DNA from: Frankia casuarinae
GTDB lineage: Bacteria > Actinomycetota > Actinomycetes > Frankiales > Frankiaceae
DNA: 64,000 nt
Direction: 5' to 3'
Assembly: GCF_000013345.1 (NCBI RefSeq)
Contig: NC_007777.1
Coordinates: forward strand, 2,108,001 to 2,172,000
A program made the position numbers and the translations under genes. Below the pieces are notes generated by a model. The model did not search any database. It had not been told where the DNA came from and saw nothing but the letters and a program-made list of their open reading frames with translations. Numbering within the stretch: position 1 is the stretch's first letter; each line of letters starts with the position of its first letter. This document shows positions 1 through 8,948 of this stretch, piece by piece.

Positions 1-1397
1 CCCACGACCACGATCGCGGCGATGGCCAGAAAAGCGCCGTGCAAACCCTGGTTGTTCGCCTCGGCCTGGCCCGCCCCGCCGTCGAGGGCGGCAGTGGACC
101 GCCAGGTGACAATCGCGGCGAGCACGGCGGGACCGATCGACTGCCCAATGTTCATGCCAACGTTGAGTAGTCCGGACGCAACACCCTGCCGCTCAGCTGC
201 GACGGTGGCCGTGGCAGCAACGGTGATCGCGACGAACGCGATGCCCTGGCCCAGACCGAGCAGGATCATCGCGGGAACCAGCAACGGCACGCCACCACCG
301 GTGGGCAAGAACGCCATCGCCACCTCGGCCACCGCAGCAATTGCCAGCCCGACAGGCAGGCTGCGGATGGGGCCGATTCTAGCGATCAGCAGGACTCCGA
401 CCTTGTTGCCTACGACCATGAAAAGCGTAACCGGAATAAACATCAGTCCGGCGACGAGCGCGGACATTCCGCTCACTGCCTGCAGATACAGGGTGATAGC
501 GAAGAACTGCCCTCCGAGGGCGGCACCGAAAAACACCGACATCAGGTCGGCGACAGCCACCGGACGGACGCGCAAGATATCGCGGTGCATCAGCCGATCT
601 GTGCTCCGCCGCTCCATAAGCACGAATGCTCCCAGTAGCACCACTACGGCCGTTGCCCGGACCAGGGTATCCGCAGCGGCAGAGACCGGACCCTCGGCGA
701 CCGTCCATACCAGAAGACCCATCGCCGCGCCTGCCGTTAGGACCGCGGGAAGACGGAACCGGGGCCCAGCCTCGGTCTCCCTGGTCGCGTCGACGGCGAT
801 CAGCCGTGGCGCCAAGACCAAGCACAGCAACCCAATCGGGACATTGACCAGCAGGACAGCCCGCCAGTCCAGTGCCCAGGTCAGTACCCCTGCGGCCGGT
901 CCCCCCAGGGCCAGGCCGCCCGCACCGGTGACACCCCACCAACTCAGCGCCCTCGTACGCTGTTTCCCCTCGGGGTATCGCGTGACGACCAAGGCTTGGG
1001 CGGCCGGGGTGATGAGGCCCGCGGCGGCACCCTGCATGCTGCGGCCAACCAGCAACGCGGCGGCCGAGCCTGACACCGCGACTACCGAGGCGACGACGAA
1101 TAGCGCGAGTCCCACCAAGAGCACCCGGCGCCGCCCGAACACGTCCGCGGCTCGGCCACCCAACAGCAGGAACGCAGCGAAGGCCAGCCCGTAAGTCGCG
1201 GTGACGTAGGTCAGCCCACGATCAGTGAGACCGAGGTCGTCCCCCATTGTTGGCAGCGCCACGAAGACGACGGTGAAGTCCATCGCGATCAGCAGGTGTT
1301 GGATGTTCAGCAGAAGGAGCGCACCAGTCGGGCTGGATTTATCAGCGTCAAGGTCGCGCCCGCCGCGAATCGCCCGACTCCCCCTCTTATTAACCAT
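1..1397 (-). CDS. MFS drug/metabolite exporter, DHA2 type (partial)
   Basis: Major facilitator superfamily exporter that would move a small molecule out across the inner membrane by proton antiport. The ATG is at 1397 and the gene runs off the left edge, leaving about 465 residues. Hydrophobic helices begin near residue 26. A motif-A-like GGRAADVFGRRR (about 80-91) and a motif-C-like GGLALGGPAAGVLTW (about 160-174) followed by LVNVPIG are typical of the 14-helix DHA2 (EmrB/QacA) group. It lies 125 bp downstream of the methyltransferase on the same strand, so it is probably the exporter of that biosynthetic operon. Substrate unknown. Confidence 0.9.
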   Translation of the reverse strand, partial: MVNKRGSRAIRGGRDLDADKSSPTGALLLLNIQHLLIAMDFTVVFVALPTMGDDLGLTDRGLTYVTATYGLAFAAFLLLGGRAADVFGRRRVLLVGLALFVVASVVAVSGSAAALLVGRSMQGAAAGLITPAAQALVVTRYPEGKQRTRALSWWGVTGAGGLALGGPAAGVLTWALDWRAVLLVNVPIGLLCLVLAPRLIAVDATRETEAGPRFRLPAVLTAGAAMGLLVWTVAEGPVSAAADTLVRATAVVVLLGAFVLMERRSTDRLMHRDILRVRPVAVADLMSVFFGAALGGQFFAITLYLQAVSGMSALVAGLMFIPVTLFMVVGNKVGVLLIARIGPIRSLPVGLAIAAVAEVAMAFLPTGGGVPLLVPAMILLGLGQGIAFVAITVAATATVAAERQGVASGLLNVGMNIGQSIGPAVLAAIVTWRSTAALDGGAGQAEANNQGLHGAFLAIAAIVVV

Positions 1398-1522
1398 TTC
1401 ACCCGATTCCTGATTGGATAAAGATTGCCTGACACTGGGCCTCGGTGGGCTACCGAGGCCCAGGCAGGCCGGCGAACGCGGCGGCTTCCAGGGTCAGCCG
1501 GCAGATGAAGCGTTTACCGCGG

Positions 1523-2335
1523 TCATGCAACGTCACCGCCAGGTTTGCAGCCGGAGGCGATCACGAAGAGCATGTGATCGACAAACAGGCCGTTTCGCTG
1601 GTGCACCGAGTGCAGGCGGCTGAACTCAGGCGAGGCAGAGCGGTACACCTCGCGGATGGCCTCTCGGGCGGACTCGTCGATAGCGCCGTTGTCCGACCAG
1701 ACATCGACGTCCTCGATCGAGACATACCGCTCGGTCCGCAGATCGGTGCACCCCGAGCTGGCAACCAGCTTCGCCATGTCCTCGGGTAGGAAAAAGTGGC
1801 GCCGTACCGGATTGCGCAGACGCAGCACCTCGAAGTATTCGTCGCGGTCGTCCGGTCCGTAGGCACACAGGTTGATCAGTATGAGCCGCCCGCCCGGCCG
1901 CAGTACCCGCACCATCTCGCGCACCGCATCGGGCAGGCGCATGAACTGCACGCCCTGCCTGCACACCACGACGTCGAAGCTGGCATTGGGCCAGGGCAGT
2001 TCCTCCGCAGGGCTGATGACCAGCTCGTCGAGGTGTGGCCGGGCCTGAGCAGCCATGTCCTCGGTGATATCGACCCCGATGACTGCGCCAACCCTGCCGT
2101 GAAACAGTCGCGATACCAATCCGGTCCCGCAGGCAACGTCCAGCACGCGGTCGGTCGGACCCGCATTGGCGACACGCACGATCACTGCGCCTAGCTCGTC
2201 GTCGGTACACCAGGAACTGGACATGTCATAGGTGCGAGCGCGGGCACTGAAGTGGCCGACGACGTTTTCACGGTCGATCCCGGTCCCTTCCCGGCCGAGC
2301 TCCAGCCTGTTGATTTTCACGCGTCTCCCATTCAT
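1523..2335 (-). CDS. class I SAM-dependent methyltransferase
   Basis: Cytosolic small-molecule methyltransferase of 270 residues. SAM-binding motif I is VLDVACGTGLVSRLF. An acidic GVDIT follows, then the motif ELPWPNASFDVVVC and the post-motif VLRPGGRLILIN, as in UbiE/Methyltransf_11 proteins. The ATG at 2335 is chosen because it shares one base with the TGA of the upstream sulfotransferase (TGATG), which implies translational coupling; a longer reading frame extends upstream but would overlap that gene. It probably methylates the product of the radical SAM/sulfotransferase operon. Substrate not deducible. Confidence 0.88.
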   Translation of the reverse strand: MNGRRVKINRLELGREGTGIDRENVVGHFSARARTYDMSSSWCTDDELGAVIVRVANAGPTDRVLDVACGTGLVSRLFHGRVGAVIGVDITEDMAAQARPHLDELVISPAEELPWPNASFDVVVCRQGVQFMRLPDAVREMVRVLRPGGRLILINLCAYGPDDRDEYFEVLRLRNPVRRHFFLPEDMAKLVASSGCTDLRTERYVSIEDVDVWSDNGAIDESAREAIREVYRSASPEFSRLHSVHQRNGLFVDHMLFVIASGCKPGGDVA

Positions 2336-3420
2336 CACCGGGTTCTCAACTGGGGCAGTTCCATTGGCACCCGGGTGCGCGCCCACGCTGTCAGCCGCAG
2401 CGAGCGCACCGTCGCGTCGCGCCGGAGCCTACGGGTGTAGTTACGGTCCCGGCACAACGAACGCACCTCGATCACGGTGCGCAGTCCAGCCGAGCGCAGC
2501 GCCATGGCGACCATCGAAGGCGCCACCTCCTCCGGCGCGGCGTCGGCGTCCGAGCCATGGTCGTAGCCCAGCCGCCGGGCCAGCGGTGCAGCCACCGCAG
2601 CCACCTGCCTACGCTCGGCGGCGGTCAGGCCGGTGCGGTGCGCGCCGATCCGGTCGGCGCCGACCGGCTGCGCGGCCCGTCTCCAAGACTCGGCGAGCGC
2701 GCCGATCCGACGCGCCCCCGATGTGAGATGATGGTGCAACATCCCGGCATGCATGGGCTCGCCGAGAAAGGAGCAGAGTTCGTTCAACGCGCCCTCTGGC
2801 TCGGTCACCAAGTCCTCGTAGCGAAGCAGGTATACCACCGCGGGCCCGTGCCGCGCCAGCGCCGCGTCCGCGCACCGCTGCTCGCGTAGCCATAGCCGGG
2901 CCATCCGATAGGGCATGCTTGGGCCGAAGACCGCACGCTTGGCCGAGGCAGCGACGTCTAGGGGATCCCGGACCAGCCAGACGAACCGGGCGTCGGGATA
3001 GCGGCGTAGCACCTCGTCGATGTGGTCGACCATGAACGTGCTCTTGCACCCCCACCGCGGCTTGTCCTCGGCCTCGCGGTACTGTTCGTAGATCGCGGCT
3101 ACAACGCCGAACGTGGAGGCGTCGGACTCGCGGACCACGCGTGCGAGATCTACCGGATGCGGCCAAGGATGCAGGTGAGCACGCACGATCCGCAGCGCGT
3201 CGCGGGCCAGCCGTGTGCGGTTGGCCGCAACACCGAGGTCTCCGTAGGACGCTGCCAGCGGGGCCAGGTACCTCATCAGGTGCGGCGGGTGCGGGACCGC
3301 GATGGCGGGGTGTGCGTCGAGCATGAGCCGCAGAAGATTCGACCCGGATCGCTCAGTACCAATAATCAGGACAGGGCGCGCCGACCCAGGTGGTGGAACG
3401 GCGGCGCTCACCACAACCAC
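2335..3420 (-). CDS. PAPS-dependent sulfotransferase family protein
   Basis: A 361-residue cytosolic sulfotransferase-fold protein that would transfer sulfate from PAPS to a hydroxyl or amine. The 5'-phosphosulfate loop is seen as GTERSGSNLL near residue 21, and the 3'-phosphate loop as LVRDPLDVAASAK near residue 150. Both match the bacterial Sulfotransfer_3 family, and the length is normal. It starts only 6 bp after the stop of the interrupted radical SAM gene and ends overlapping the methyltransferase start. Together these suggest an operon making a sulfated, methylated metabolite. Confidence 0.85.
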   Translation of the reverse strand: MVVVSAAVPPPGSARPVLIIGTERSGSNLLRLMLDAHPAIAVPHPPHLMRYLAPLAASYGDLGVAANRTRLARDALRIVRAHLHPWPHPVDLARVVRESDASTFGVVAAIYEQYREAEDKPRWGCKSTFMVDHIDEVLRRYPDARFVWLVRDPLDVAASAKRAVFGPSMPYRMARLWLREQRCADAALARHGPAVVYLLRYEDLVTEPEGALNELCSFLGEPMHAGMLHHHLTSGARRIGALAESWRRAAQPVGADRIGAHRTGLTAAERRQVAAVAAPLARRLGYDHGSDADAAPEEVAPSMVAMALRSAGLRTVIEVRSLCRDRNYTRRLRRDATVRSLRLTAWARTRVPMELPQLRTR

Positions 3421-3426
3421 CGCCGC

Positions 3427-4605
3427 TCAAGCCGATGCGGCCGCGACATGCGCCGGGGCGGCCTTAACCATCCGCGCGGCCCCGCTGGGGATCAGGCTAC
3501 TACCCAGGGCGGCCACATCCGGGCTGGCGCACCTGTCCAGGGTGAATCGCTCCGAGCCGGGGGCCAACGGGCCTGCCGCAGAGCTGAACTCCCGCCGCCA
3601 GTTGCGGCCCGCGTATGACGTCGACCGCTCCAGGCCGTCGTCGGGCTGCGGATGAAAGTACTGGAAGTTCTCGGGGAAGTGCTTGAAGTTCATCACCGGC
3701 CCCGGCTCGTAGGAGTCATAGATGCGCTTGTAGGCATCGCGGCAGACCTGCTCGGGCAGGCCACTGACGTTGAGAAACTCGTCCTCATACAGCGCCTGCT
3801 CGGTCGAGAGCCAATTCAGGTGGTCAATCTCGGAGCGGATAAGACCGGAGGCGATGGCCTGTTGGTAGACCGTGGTTCCCGGCATGGCCGACAGGTACTT
3901 GACTCGGGTGACATGGTTGTAGGTCTCGGCGAACTCCACCATGTGTCTCAGCGATTCCTCGCTCTCGTTGGCCAGTCCGACGATGAGCAGGGACCCGAAG
4001 CGCACGCCAGCGTCGAAGGTGGTGTTCATCGCCCGGATAGTCAGGTTCTCGCTGCTGCCCTTGCGGGCCTCACGGAGCACGTCCTTGCCCAGCGACTCCA
4101 CGCCGTAGAGGATGATATCGGCGCCCGAATCACGCATGGCATCGGCCCTTGGCTTGTCCATGTCCGCACACCGCGTCAGGCACGTCCAGCCGATGTTGTA
4201 TGGCTTGATGACGTCGCACATCTCGATGGTCTGGCCGCGGTGCGAGCTGAAGGTCAGATCGACAAAGAAGCAGAAGTCAATGCCATAGCGAGTCTTCAGC
4301 CAAGCCATGTCCCGATCCATCTTTTCCGGGGATTTGGCCCGTACTTGCGGAGTGGTGCGATAGCAGAAGGAGCAGTCCATCTTGCAGCCGCGGCTGTAGG
4401 AGGAGATGATCTGAGGCTGGAGGCCATTGTGACCCTGAGACTGCGGCCACAGCTCCAGCCGCATCCTGGGCAGCGCGTCGAGATCCATCATTTGACCCCG
4501 AGCAGGCGTCCGCTTGACCTCACCCTCCTTGGTGCGGTAGCAGATCCCACGGATACTGGGCAGGTCGCGCTCCCAACGACCCGCCAGGGTGACCCGCAAA
4601 GTCAT
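3427..4605 (-). pseudogene. B12-type radical SAM protein, C-terminal fragment
   Basis: The larger, 3' part of a radical SAM gene split by the insertion sequence at 4585-6219. It carries the 4Fe-4S motif in SRGCKMDCSFCYRT (C-x3-C-x2-C) and the downstream radical SAM barrel. Removing the IS and one copy of the 10-bp duplication joins this part to the upstream fragment in frame, giving ...SYAAGR-WERDLPSIRG..., a protein of about 562 residues with an N-terminal cobalamin-binding-like domain. The IS end supplies an ATG at 4605 in frame with this fragment and overlapping the transposase stop (ATGA), so a truncated protein of 392 residues could still be made. Without its N-terminal domain, function is doubtful. 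Confidence 0.9.
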
Positions 4606-6219
4606 TGATGCAGGTCAGCGGGGTTGTCGAGAGTGAGGATGGCCAGGAGCAGGGCGTTGTCGTGTCGGATTCTGCGGATGGTCGGGGCGATGCGGTTATG
4701 GCCAGCGAGGCGAATCAGCCCGATGATCAGGTTACGGAGTGTGGTCATGATGCGGGGCAGTGGGCCGGTCCGAACCCGCGAGGCATCCTCACGGAACGTC
4801 ACATCGCGCACCCAGTGGACCTTGTTCTCGATCGTCCAATGCCCTCGGGCGTAGCCCGCGAGATCAGCGGGTGTGACCGCGTCGAGGGTGAGGCTCGTCA
4901 GGACGTGGACCGTGACAGTGCTCGGGATCGTCCGGGTGACCCGGGCCCGGCCCGTGCCGGTGGTCACGGTCCGCCGGACATGACGGCGGATCCGCGCCAC
5001 GGTGCGGGCATGGGGATAGCGGGCACGGATCGCCTCGCTGGCCTGGGCCAGCTGGATGGTGCGTCGTTCGAACCGTCCATGGGCCCTGCCCTCGGCGCTG
5101 TGCCCGATCGGGATCTTCGTCCAGTCGGTCGCCTGGTGGCAGTCGACCGACAACGCCGGGGTGTTCGCCTTCACCGTGAACACGAAGTGCGCTCCCAGCT
5201 CGGTGACGATCAGGTCGGCGTGGGCGCGGGTCGTGTGCAACGCATCAGCGGTCACCACCACCCCATCCAGCGGATCATGGGAATGCAGTTCGCGGAGCAG
5301 CGGTGCGAACGCGGTGACCTCGTTCGTCTTCGCGCCGACCTCATGCTCGGCGAGCACCACACCCGTGCCGTGTTCGGCGACCGCGAGCAGGTGCGGTGCC
5401 CGCCCCTCAGGCCCAGCCGCGCCACGCAGGGTCTTCCCGTCGACCGCGACCACCCGCCGCCCACCACCACGGGCCTGGCGGGCGCGGGCCGCGGCGAACA
5501 TCCCGACCGCCCTCGCCAGCGCCGAGCTGTCCACCGCGGACAGGACCCGGATCATCGTGTCCACCGACGGTGCCTGCGGCTGCCCGGTCACCGGATGGAC
5601 CCGCGCCCCGAGAGCGGTCAGGACCTGCGTCGGGGCGTGCGCAGCCCAGGCCGCGATCTCCTCCACCGACTTCTCCCCCGCGGCGACCGCTGCGGCGGAC
5701 AGTCCCAGGATCACCGGGAGCCGGTGACGTATCCCTCGCGGGTCCCGCGGGTCAGGCACCCCGGCGAGTACGTCGGCGAGCCCCTGCACCTCACCGCCGT
5801 GCGCCCCCAGGACCCGCAGCGACCGCCGCATCCGGACCAGCTGCCCCGACCCGGCCTGTCCGAGATCGGTGGGAGTGACGGGCATGCGAGACTGGACCGG
5901 CAACGGGGCTCCCTACGGCTGGTGATCTAGGCAATCCCCGTCCTACCGGGACCCCGTTGCCTCACCGCAGCCACCCTCACCGTGGTGGCCCGCCGTTGTT
6001 CCCCCGGACCCCACGGCCCCACCGCCCCACCCACCCCACCGGCTGTCACAGAACGTCATCGGTGGCGTTTCCGCCGGCGCCGGAACCCACCCTCACACGC
6101 GCTACTCACAGCGACGAAACAGCAGCCGGGCCCGGATCCTCACACCACCACCGGCCCCAGCCCCCCGCACCCCGTCTCACACCGTCTACCTGCACAAACA
6201 GACTTTGCGGGTCACCCTG
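4585..6219. mobile_element. complete ISAs1-family insertion sequence
   Basis: A 1635-bp element. Its ends are perfect 19-bp inverted repeats: CAGGGTGACCCGCAAAGTC at 4585-4603 and the reverse complement at 6201-6219. Similarity continues inward to GCAGG. It is flanked by a 10-bp direct repeat AACGACCCGC (4575-4584 and 6220-6229), within the usual duplication size for this family. One intact transposase gene is inside. The perfect ends and duplication indicate recent insertion. It interrupts a radical SAM gene. Confidence 0.95.
4602..5903 (-). CDS. ISAs1-family transposase
   Basis: DDE transposase of 433 residues, the normal full length. An N-terminal helical region (LADVLAGVPDPRDPRGIRH) is followed by the catalytic core. 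VAVDGKTLRG carries the first Asp, VVTADALHTT the second, and the HWTIENKVHWVRDV region the Glu. All are characteristic of the H-repeat/ISAs1 family. It catalyses movement of the surrounding element. No frameshift is visible, so it should be active. The stop codon lies inside the inverted repeat region and overlaps an ATG leading into the host gene. Confidence 0.95.
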   Translation of the reverse strand: MPVQSRMPVTPTDLGQAGSGQLVRMRRSLRVLGAHGGEVQGLADVLAGVPDPRDPRGIRHRLPVILGLSAAAVAAGEKSVEEIAAWAAHAPTQVLTALGARVHPVTGQPQAPSVDTMIRVLSAVDSSALARAVGMFAAARARQARGGGRRVVAVDGKTLRGAAGPEGRAPHLLAVAEHGTGVVLAEHEVGAKTNEVTAFAPLLRELHSHDPLDGVVVTADALHTTRAHADLIVTELGAHFVFTVKANTPALSVDCHQATDWTKIPIGHSAEGRAHGRFERRTIQLAQASEAIRARYPHARTVARIRRHVRRTVTTGTGRARVTRTIPSTVTVHVLTSLTLDAVTPADLAGYARGHWTIENKVHWVRDVTFREDASRVRTGPLPRIMTTLRNLIIGLIRLAGHNRIAPTIRRIRHDNALLLAILTLDNPADLHQ

Positions 6220-6760
6220 AACGACCCGCCGCGTAGCTCTCCATCAGCTCCAGGATTGTGATCTCGCCTTCGCTGATCACTGCGATGTCGCAGGCGGTGT
6301 CGTTCATGAACACGTGCGGCACCGAGGTGACCAGCGAGCCGCCGCAGATGATCGGCACGTCCGGTTCTGCTTCCTTCATCTTAGCCATAAGCTCGCGACA
6401 AAAGGGGAAGTTGTCCTCGAATGTGCACACGCCCAGCACGTCGGTCTGTCCGACGATGGCATTGTAGGCCTCGTTTAGCGGGTCCAGCGAGTACCGCACG
6501 TCGATAATGCGCACCGGATAGCCCGCGTTGTGCAGGACAGTGGAGATGTAGCTGGCGCCCTCGTACGGGGAGGTGAGGAAGAACTCCCACCCACGCGGCA
6601 TACTGAAAGGAGAGGGGCCGACGACCAGTGTGAAGCGAGGCAGCGATGGGTTCGTCGCCACCGGAGTAGAATCCTGCTCTCGCATCTGAGCCATGTAGCG
6701 GTGGTCGACGGTGTCGTCGGCGTTGGTATAGAGCTCAAGTGCCAGGGACTTACGTGCCAT
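6212..6760 (-). pseudogene. B12-type radical SAM protein, N-terminal fragment
   Basis: The 5' part of the interrupted radical SAM gene. The ATG at 6760 has a good ribosome site (GGGAGGA, about 7 bp upstream), although the frame stays open further upstream. The 182 residues show a Rossmann-like fold typical of cobalamin-binding domains: PRFTLVVGPSP near residue 42, VRIIDVRYSLDP, DVLGVCTFEDN, and CGGSLVTSVP. Host-encoded sequence ends at AAGR; two residues and a stop come from the IS. The classic DxHxxG motif is absent, as in many members of this B12-binding radical SAM class. The missing remainder lies at 3427-4584. Confidence 0.88.
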
Positions 6761-7349
6761 TGCAGTGTCCTCCCTGAAGAAGTGATATCGGCGTGGCCAC
6801 CGGAATACGATTCGGCCGACTACCAGGTGCATGGCGCTAGTCGTCGACGGGCGCCGGATGACCGATATCCCAATCGTAACACCGCAGCCCAATAGGTCAC
6901 GACAGGAAAACCGAAACCACCCGGAATAACTAGTGCCAGACCGCCCGCGCGACACTCGAATGAAGTTGCTTTCAAGCAGATCATAAAATGTTTCCTGGTG
7001 CGCCGCGGCGAAGTGTCGGGGCAGGTGGCAGCGTCGATGCGCCGAGGCCAGGAGGTAACAGATACGGCATGGCCCTCGACTGTTCACGACAGTTCCCACA
7101 CCAGGCTGGCCCTCACCCAAAGGTGCCATGGGCCGCCGGGTCGCAGCTTCCTGAAAACAGTCGCCCGCCGCTGCGCCTGTCTGGCAGAACCACCGGCCAT
7201 CGGCGAGGTTGCGAACGACCCGCGGGGGCTCTGGTGCATCGGCGGAGTCCGCTGTCCGCGACCGCCGATCGGTCGTGATCGAGTGATGCGTCGACGTCGT
7301 GTCCGTCCACTGGTGACAACTGGTTCCGACGTCGGAGTGCGCCGGGTTC
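6761..7349. other. non-coding stretch upstream of radical SAM gene
   Basis: About 590 bp without a convincing gene. It must hold the promoter of the leftward biosynthetic operon (ribosome site at about 6768-6774). The minus-strand frame is open through much of it, but the composition does not look like protein. It ends at the IS6 transposase remnant. Confidence 0.5.
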
Positions 7350-7890
7350 CGGTTCCCACCCGAGGTGATCACCCTGGCGGTCCGCTGGTACCTGCGGTTC
7401 GCCCTGTCGTACCGCGACGTGGCGGAACTCCTCGCCGAACGCGGCCTCGAGATTGATCACGTCACGGTCTACCGGTGGGTGCGCCGGTTCACCCCGCTGC
7501 TGATCGACGCGGCCCGGCCATGCCGGCACACACCGGATGATCGTTGGTTCGTCGACGAAACGTCGGTGAAGGTCGCCGGACGATGGACCTGTCTGTACCG
7601 GGCCGTCGACCAGGTCGGCCAGGTCATCGACGTGGTGGCCGGCGAGAAGCGGGATCTCGCCGCGGCCCGCCGGTTCTTTACCCGCGCCCTGTCCCACGGC
7701 CGGCGGCCCGTCGAGGTGACCACCGACCGGGCCGCCTCCTCCCCACGAGTCCTCGACGAACAGCTCCCTGCCGCTCCTCACATCGACGACCAGTACGCGA
7801 ACAATCCGATCGAGGCCGACCACGGCCGGATCACGGCACGACTACAGCCGATGCGATCGCCGCGCGGGACGGAACGGGTATCGCTGGTCA
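7350..7890 (+). pseudogene. IS6-family transposase remnant
   Basis: Homology to IS6/IS26-type transposases begins at RFPPEVITLAVRWYL and continues through the core. FVDETSVKVAGRWTCLYRAVDQ has the first Asp, VEVTTDRAA the second, and NNPIEADHGRI the Glu. After PMRSPRGTERVS the expected C-terminal part is missing and the frame runs into unrelated sequence. No proper start with an N-terminal helix is seen (only a GTG at 7365), and no paired inverted ends were recognised. It is a truncated, probably inactive remnant. The reading frame remains open to about 8117 only by chance. Confidence 0.75.
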
Positions 7891-7960
7891 AGCTCGCTGG
7901 CGATCTCCAGGTGGATCATCCCGTGGCCCGCAGGCCGCCGCGGATGTCTTCCATCACTGC

Positions 7961-8605
7961 TCATGGGACGGTCCGCAGGCCTGATCCCCGCTTCCTTCTC
8001 TGGGCTGCGAGGTGCTGGCCAGAGGTGACCGCCTCGGGTCGGCGGGGGTGCTGCCAGGGGTCCAGAGCGCGCAGCGCGTCCGCGACCCGCCGCAGGGTTT
8101 GCTGGTCGGTGCGGTAGGCCACCGGTTCCACCGGTTGCGGCCCTGCCACCGGCGTTCGTGTCGGCATCACCGGAGCCGTGATGGCCGTCGTCGGGCGCAA
8201 TCCACCCGGAATCTGCGCCCAGACGACCTTTCCGCCGGTACGCGCCCGGAACCATCCCCATCGGGTGCTCAGCGCATCGACAAGGGTGAGACCGCGTCCG
8301 TGCTCGTCGAAGGCGTCGGGGCTGGTGAGCTGCGGACCCACCTCGCTGCTATCCCACACTTCGACGAGCACGTGTCCGCTCGCGGCGGTGAGCCGTATCG
8401 CCACCACGTCGCGCGGGTGGCTGGCCTTGACGGCATTGGACGCCAGTTCACAGGCGACGGCTTCGGTGATCGAGACTGCGGCGCGGCTCACGAACCATGC
8501 GGTCAGCGTGCGAACCGTGCTCGTGCGCACGTCGGTCACGGCGGCGTCGGTGGGTGGGAAGTGCGCCACGGCCACCCGGACAATGGGCGTCGGGTCACCG
8601 CTCAT
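7961..8605 (-). CDS. ATP-binding protein, RsbW-like HATPase
   Basis: A 214-residue protein with a GHKL ATPase domain of the anti-sigma/RsbW type (HATPase_c_2). The N box is EAVACELASNAVKAS. The G1-like VEVWDSS and the G2 box DEHGRGLTLVDALSTRWGW follow, then a proline-rich C-terminal tail. In actinomycetes such genes accompany Scr1-type XRE and DUF397 genes (abaA-like loci) and act in developmental or antibiotic regulation. It is divergent from the XRE gene at 8949 with 343 bp between them. Partner protein unknown. Confidence 0.85.
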   Translation of the reverse strand: MSGDPTPIVRVAVAHFPPTDAAVTDVRTSTVRTLTAWFVSRAAVSITEAVACELASNAVKASHPRDVVAIRLTAASGHVLVEVWDSSEVGPQLTSPDAFDEHGRGLTLVDALSTRWGWFRARTGGKVVWAQIPGGLRPTTAITAPVMPTRTPVAGPQPVEPVAYRTDQQTLRRVADALRALDPWQHPRRPEAVTSGQHLAAQRRKRGSGLRTVP

Positions 8606-8948
8606 GCCCGCGGCCCTGGCCGTGTCGCCTCTGGCTGTCTACGGCACCACACAAGCTCATCCCCGCCTGTCGTTGCGGTTGGTGACGCTGACCCCGCCGG
8701 GCCTGGCCTGGCGGCGGTGCATCCGGCGGGGACAGCGGACGGTGTGAAGGACGTGCCCGCGCTGATGCGGCCTGCGTGACCTGATCTGCGCGGATCGTCC
8801 CCCTGGCAAGCCGATGATGGGCCTGTGGACTTCCGGATGCAAGTACGATCGGAAGTCCGTTCGGACTTGTTGTGGTCCTGTGTGGGCGGCGACGCACGCA
8901 GCGGTGCCAGACTGTGGCGCCAGCGGGGCAAGGCGGAGTGGAGGGGTC
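8606..8948. other. divergent intergenic region, HATPase / XRE
   Basis: A 343-bp region between the divergent HATPase and XRE genes. It contains the AAGTCCG/CGGACTT half-site cluster annotated separately and presumably both promoters. No gene is supported here. Confidence 0.5.
8827..8868. promoter_or_regulatory. cluster of AAGTCCG-type inverted half-sites
   Basis: GGACTTCCG (8827-8835) is repeated in inverted form as CGGAAGTCC (8850-8858). The second copy overlaps the hairpin-like AAGTCCG-TT-CGGACTT (8853-8868). This makes three half-sites of one motif within 42 bp, about 80 bp upstream of the XRE gene. It is a likely operator, possibly for the XRE protein itself; that assignment is inference. 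Confidence 0.55.

Noticed and set aside
22-1194. Long plus-strand open frame of 390 codons
   Set aside because: Antisense shadow of the MFS transporter, which has transmembrane helices and family motifs on the minus strand.
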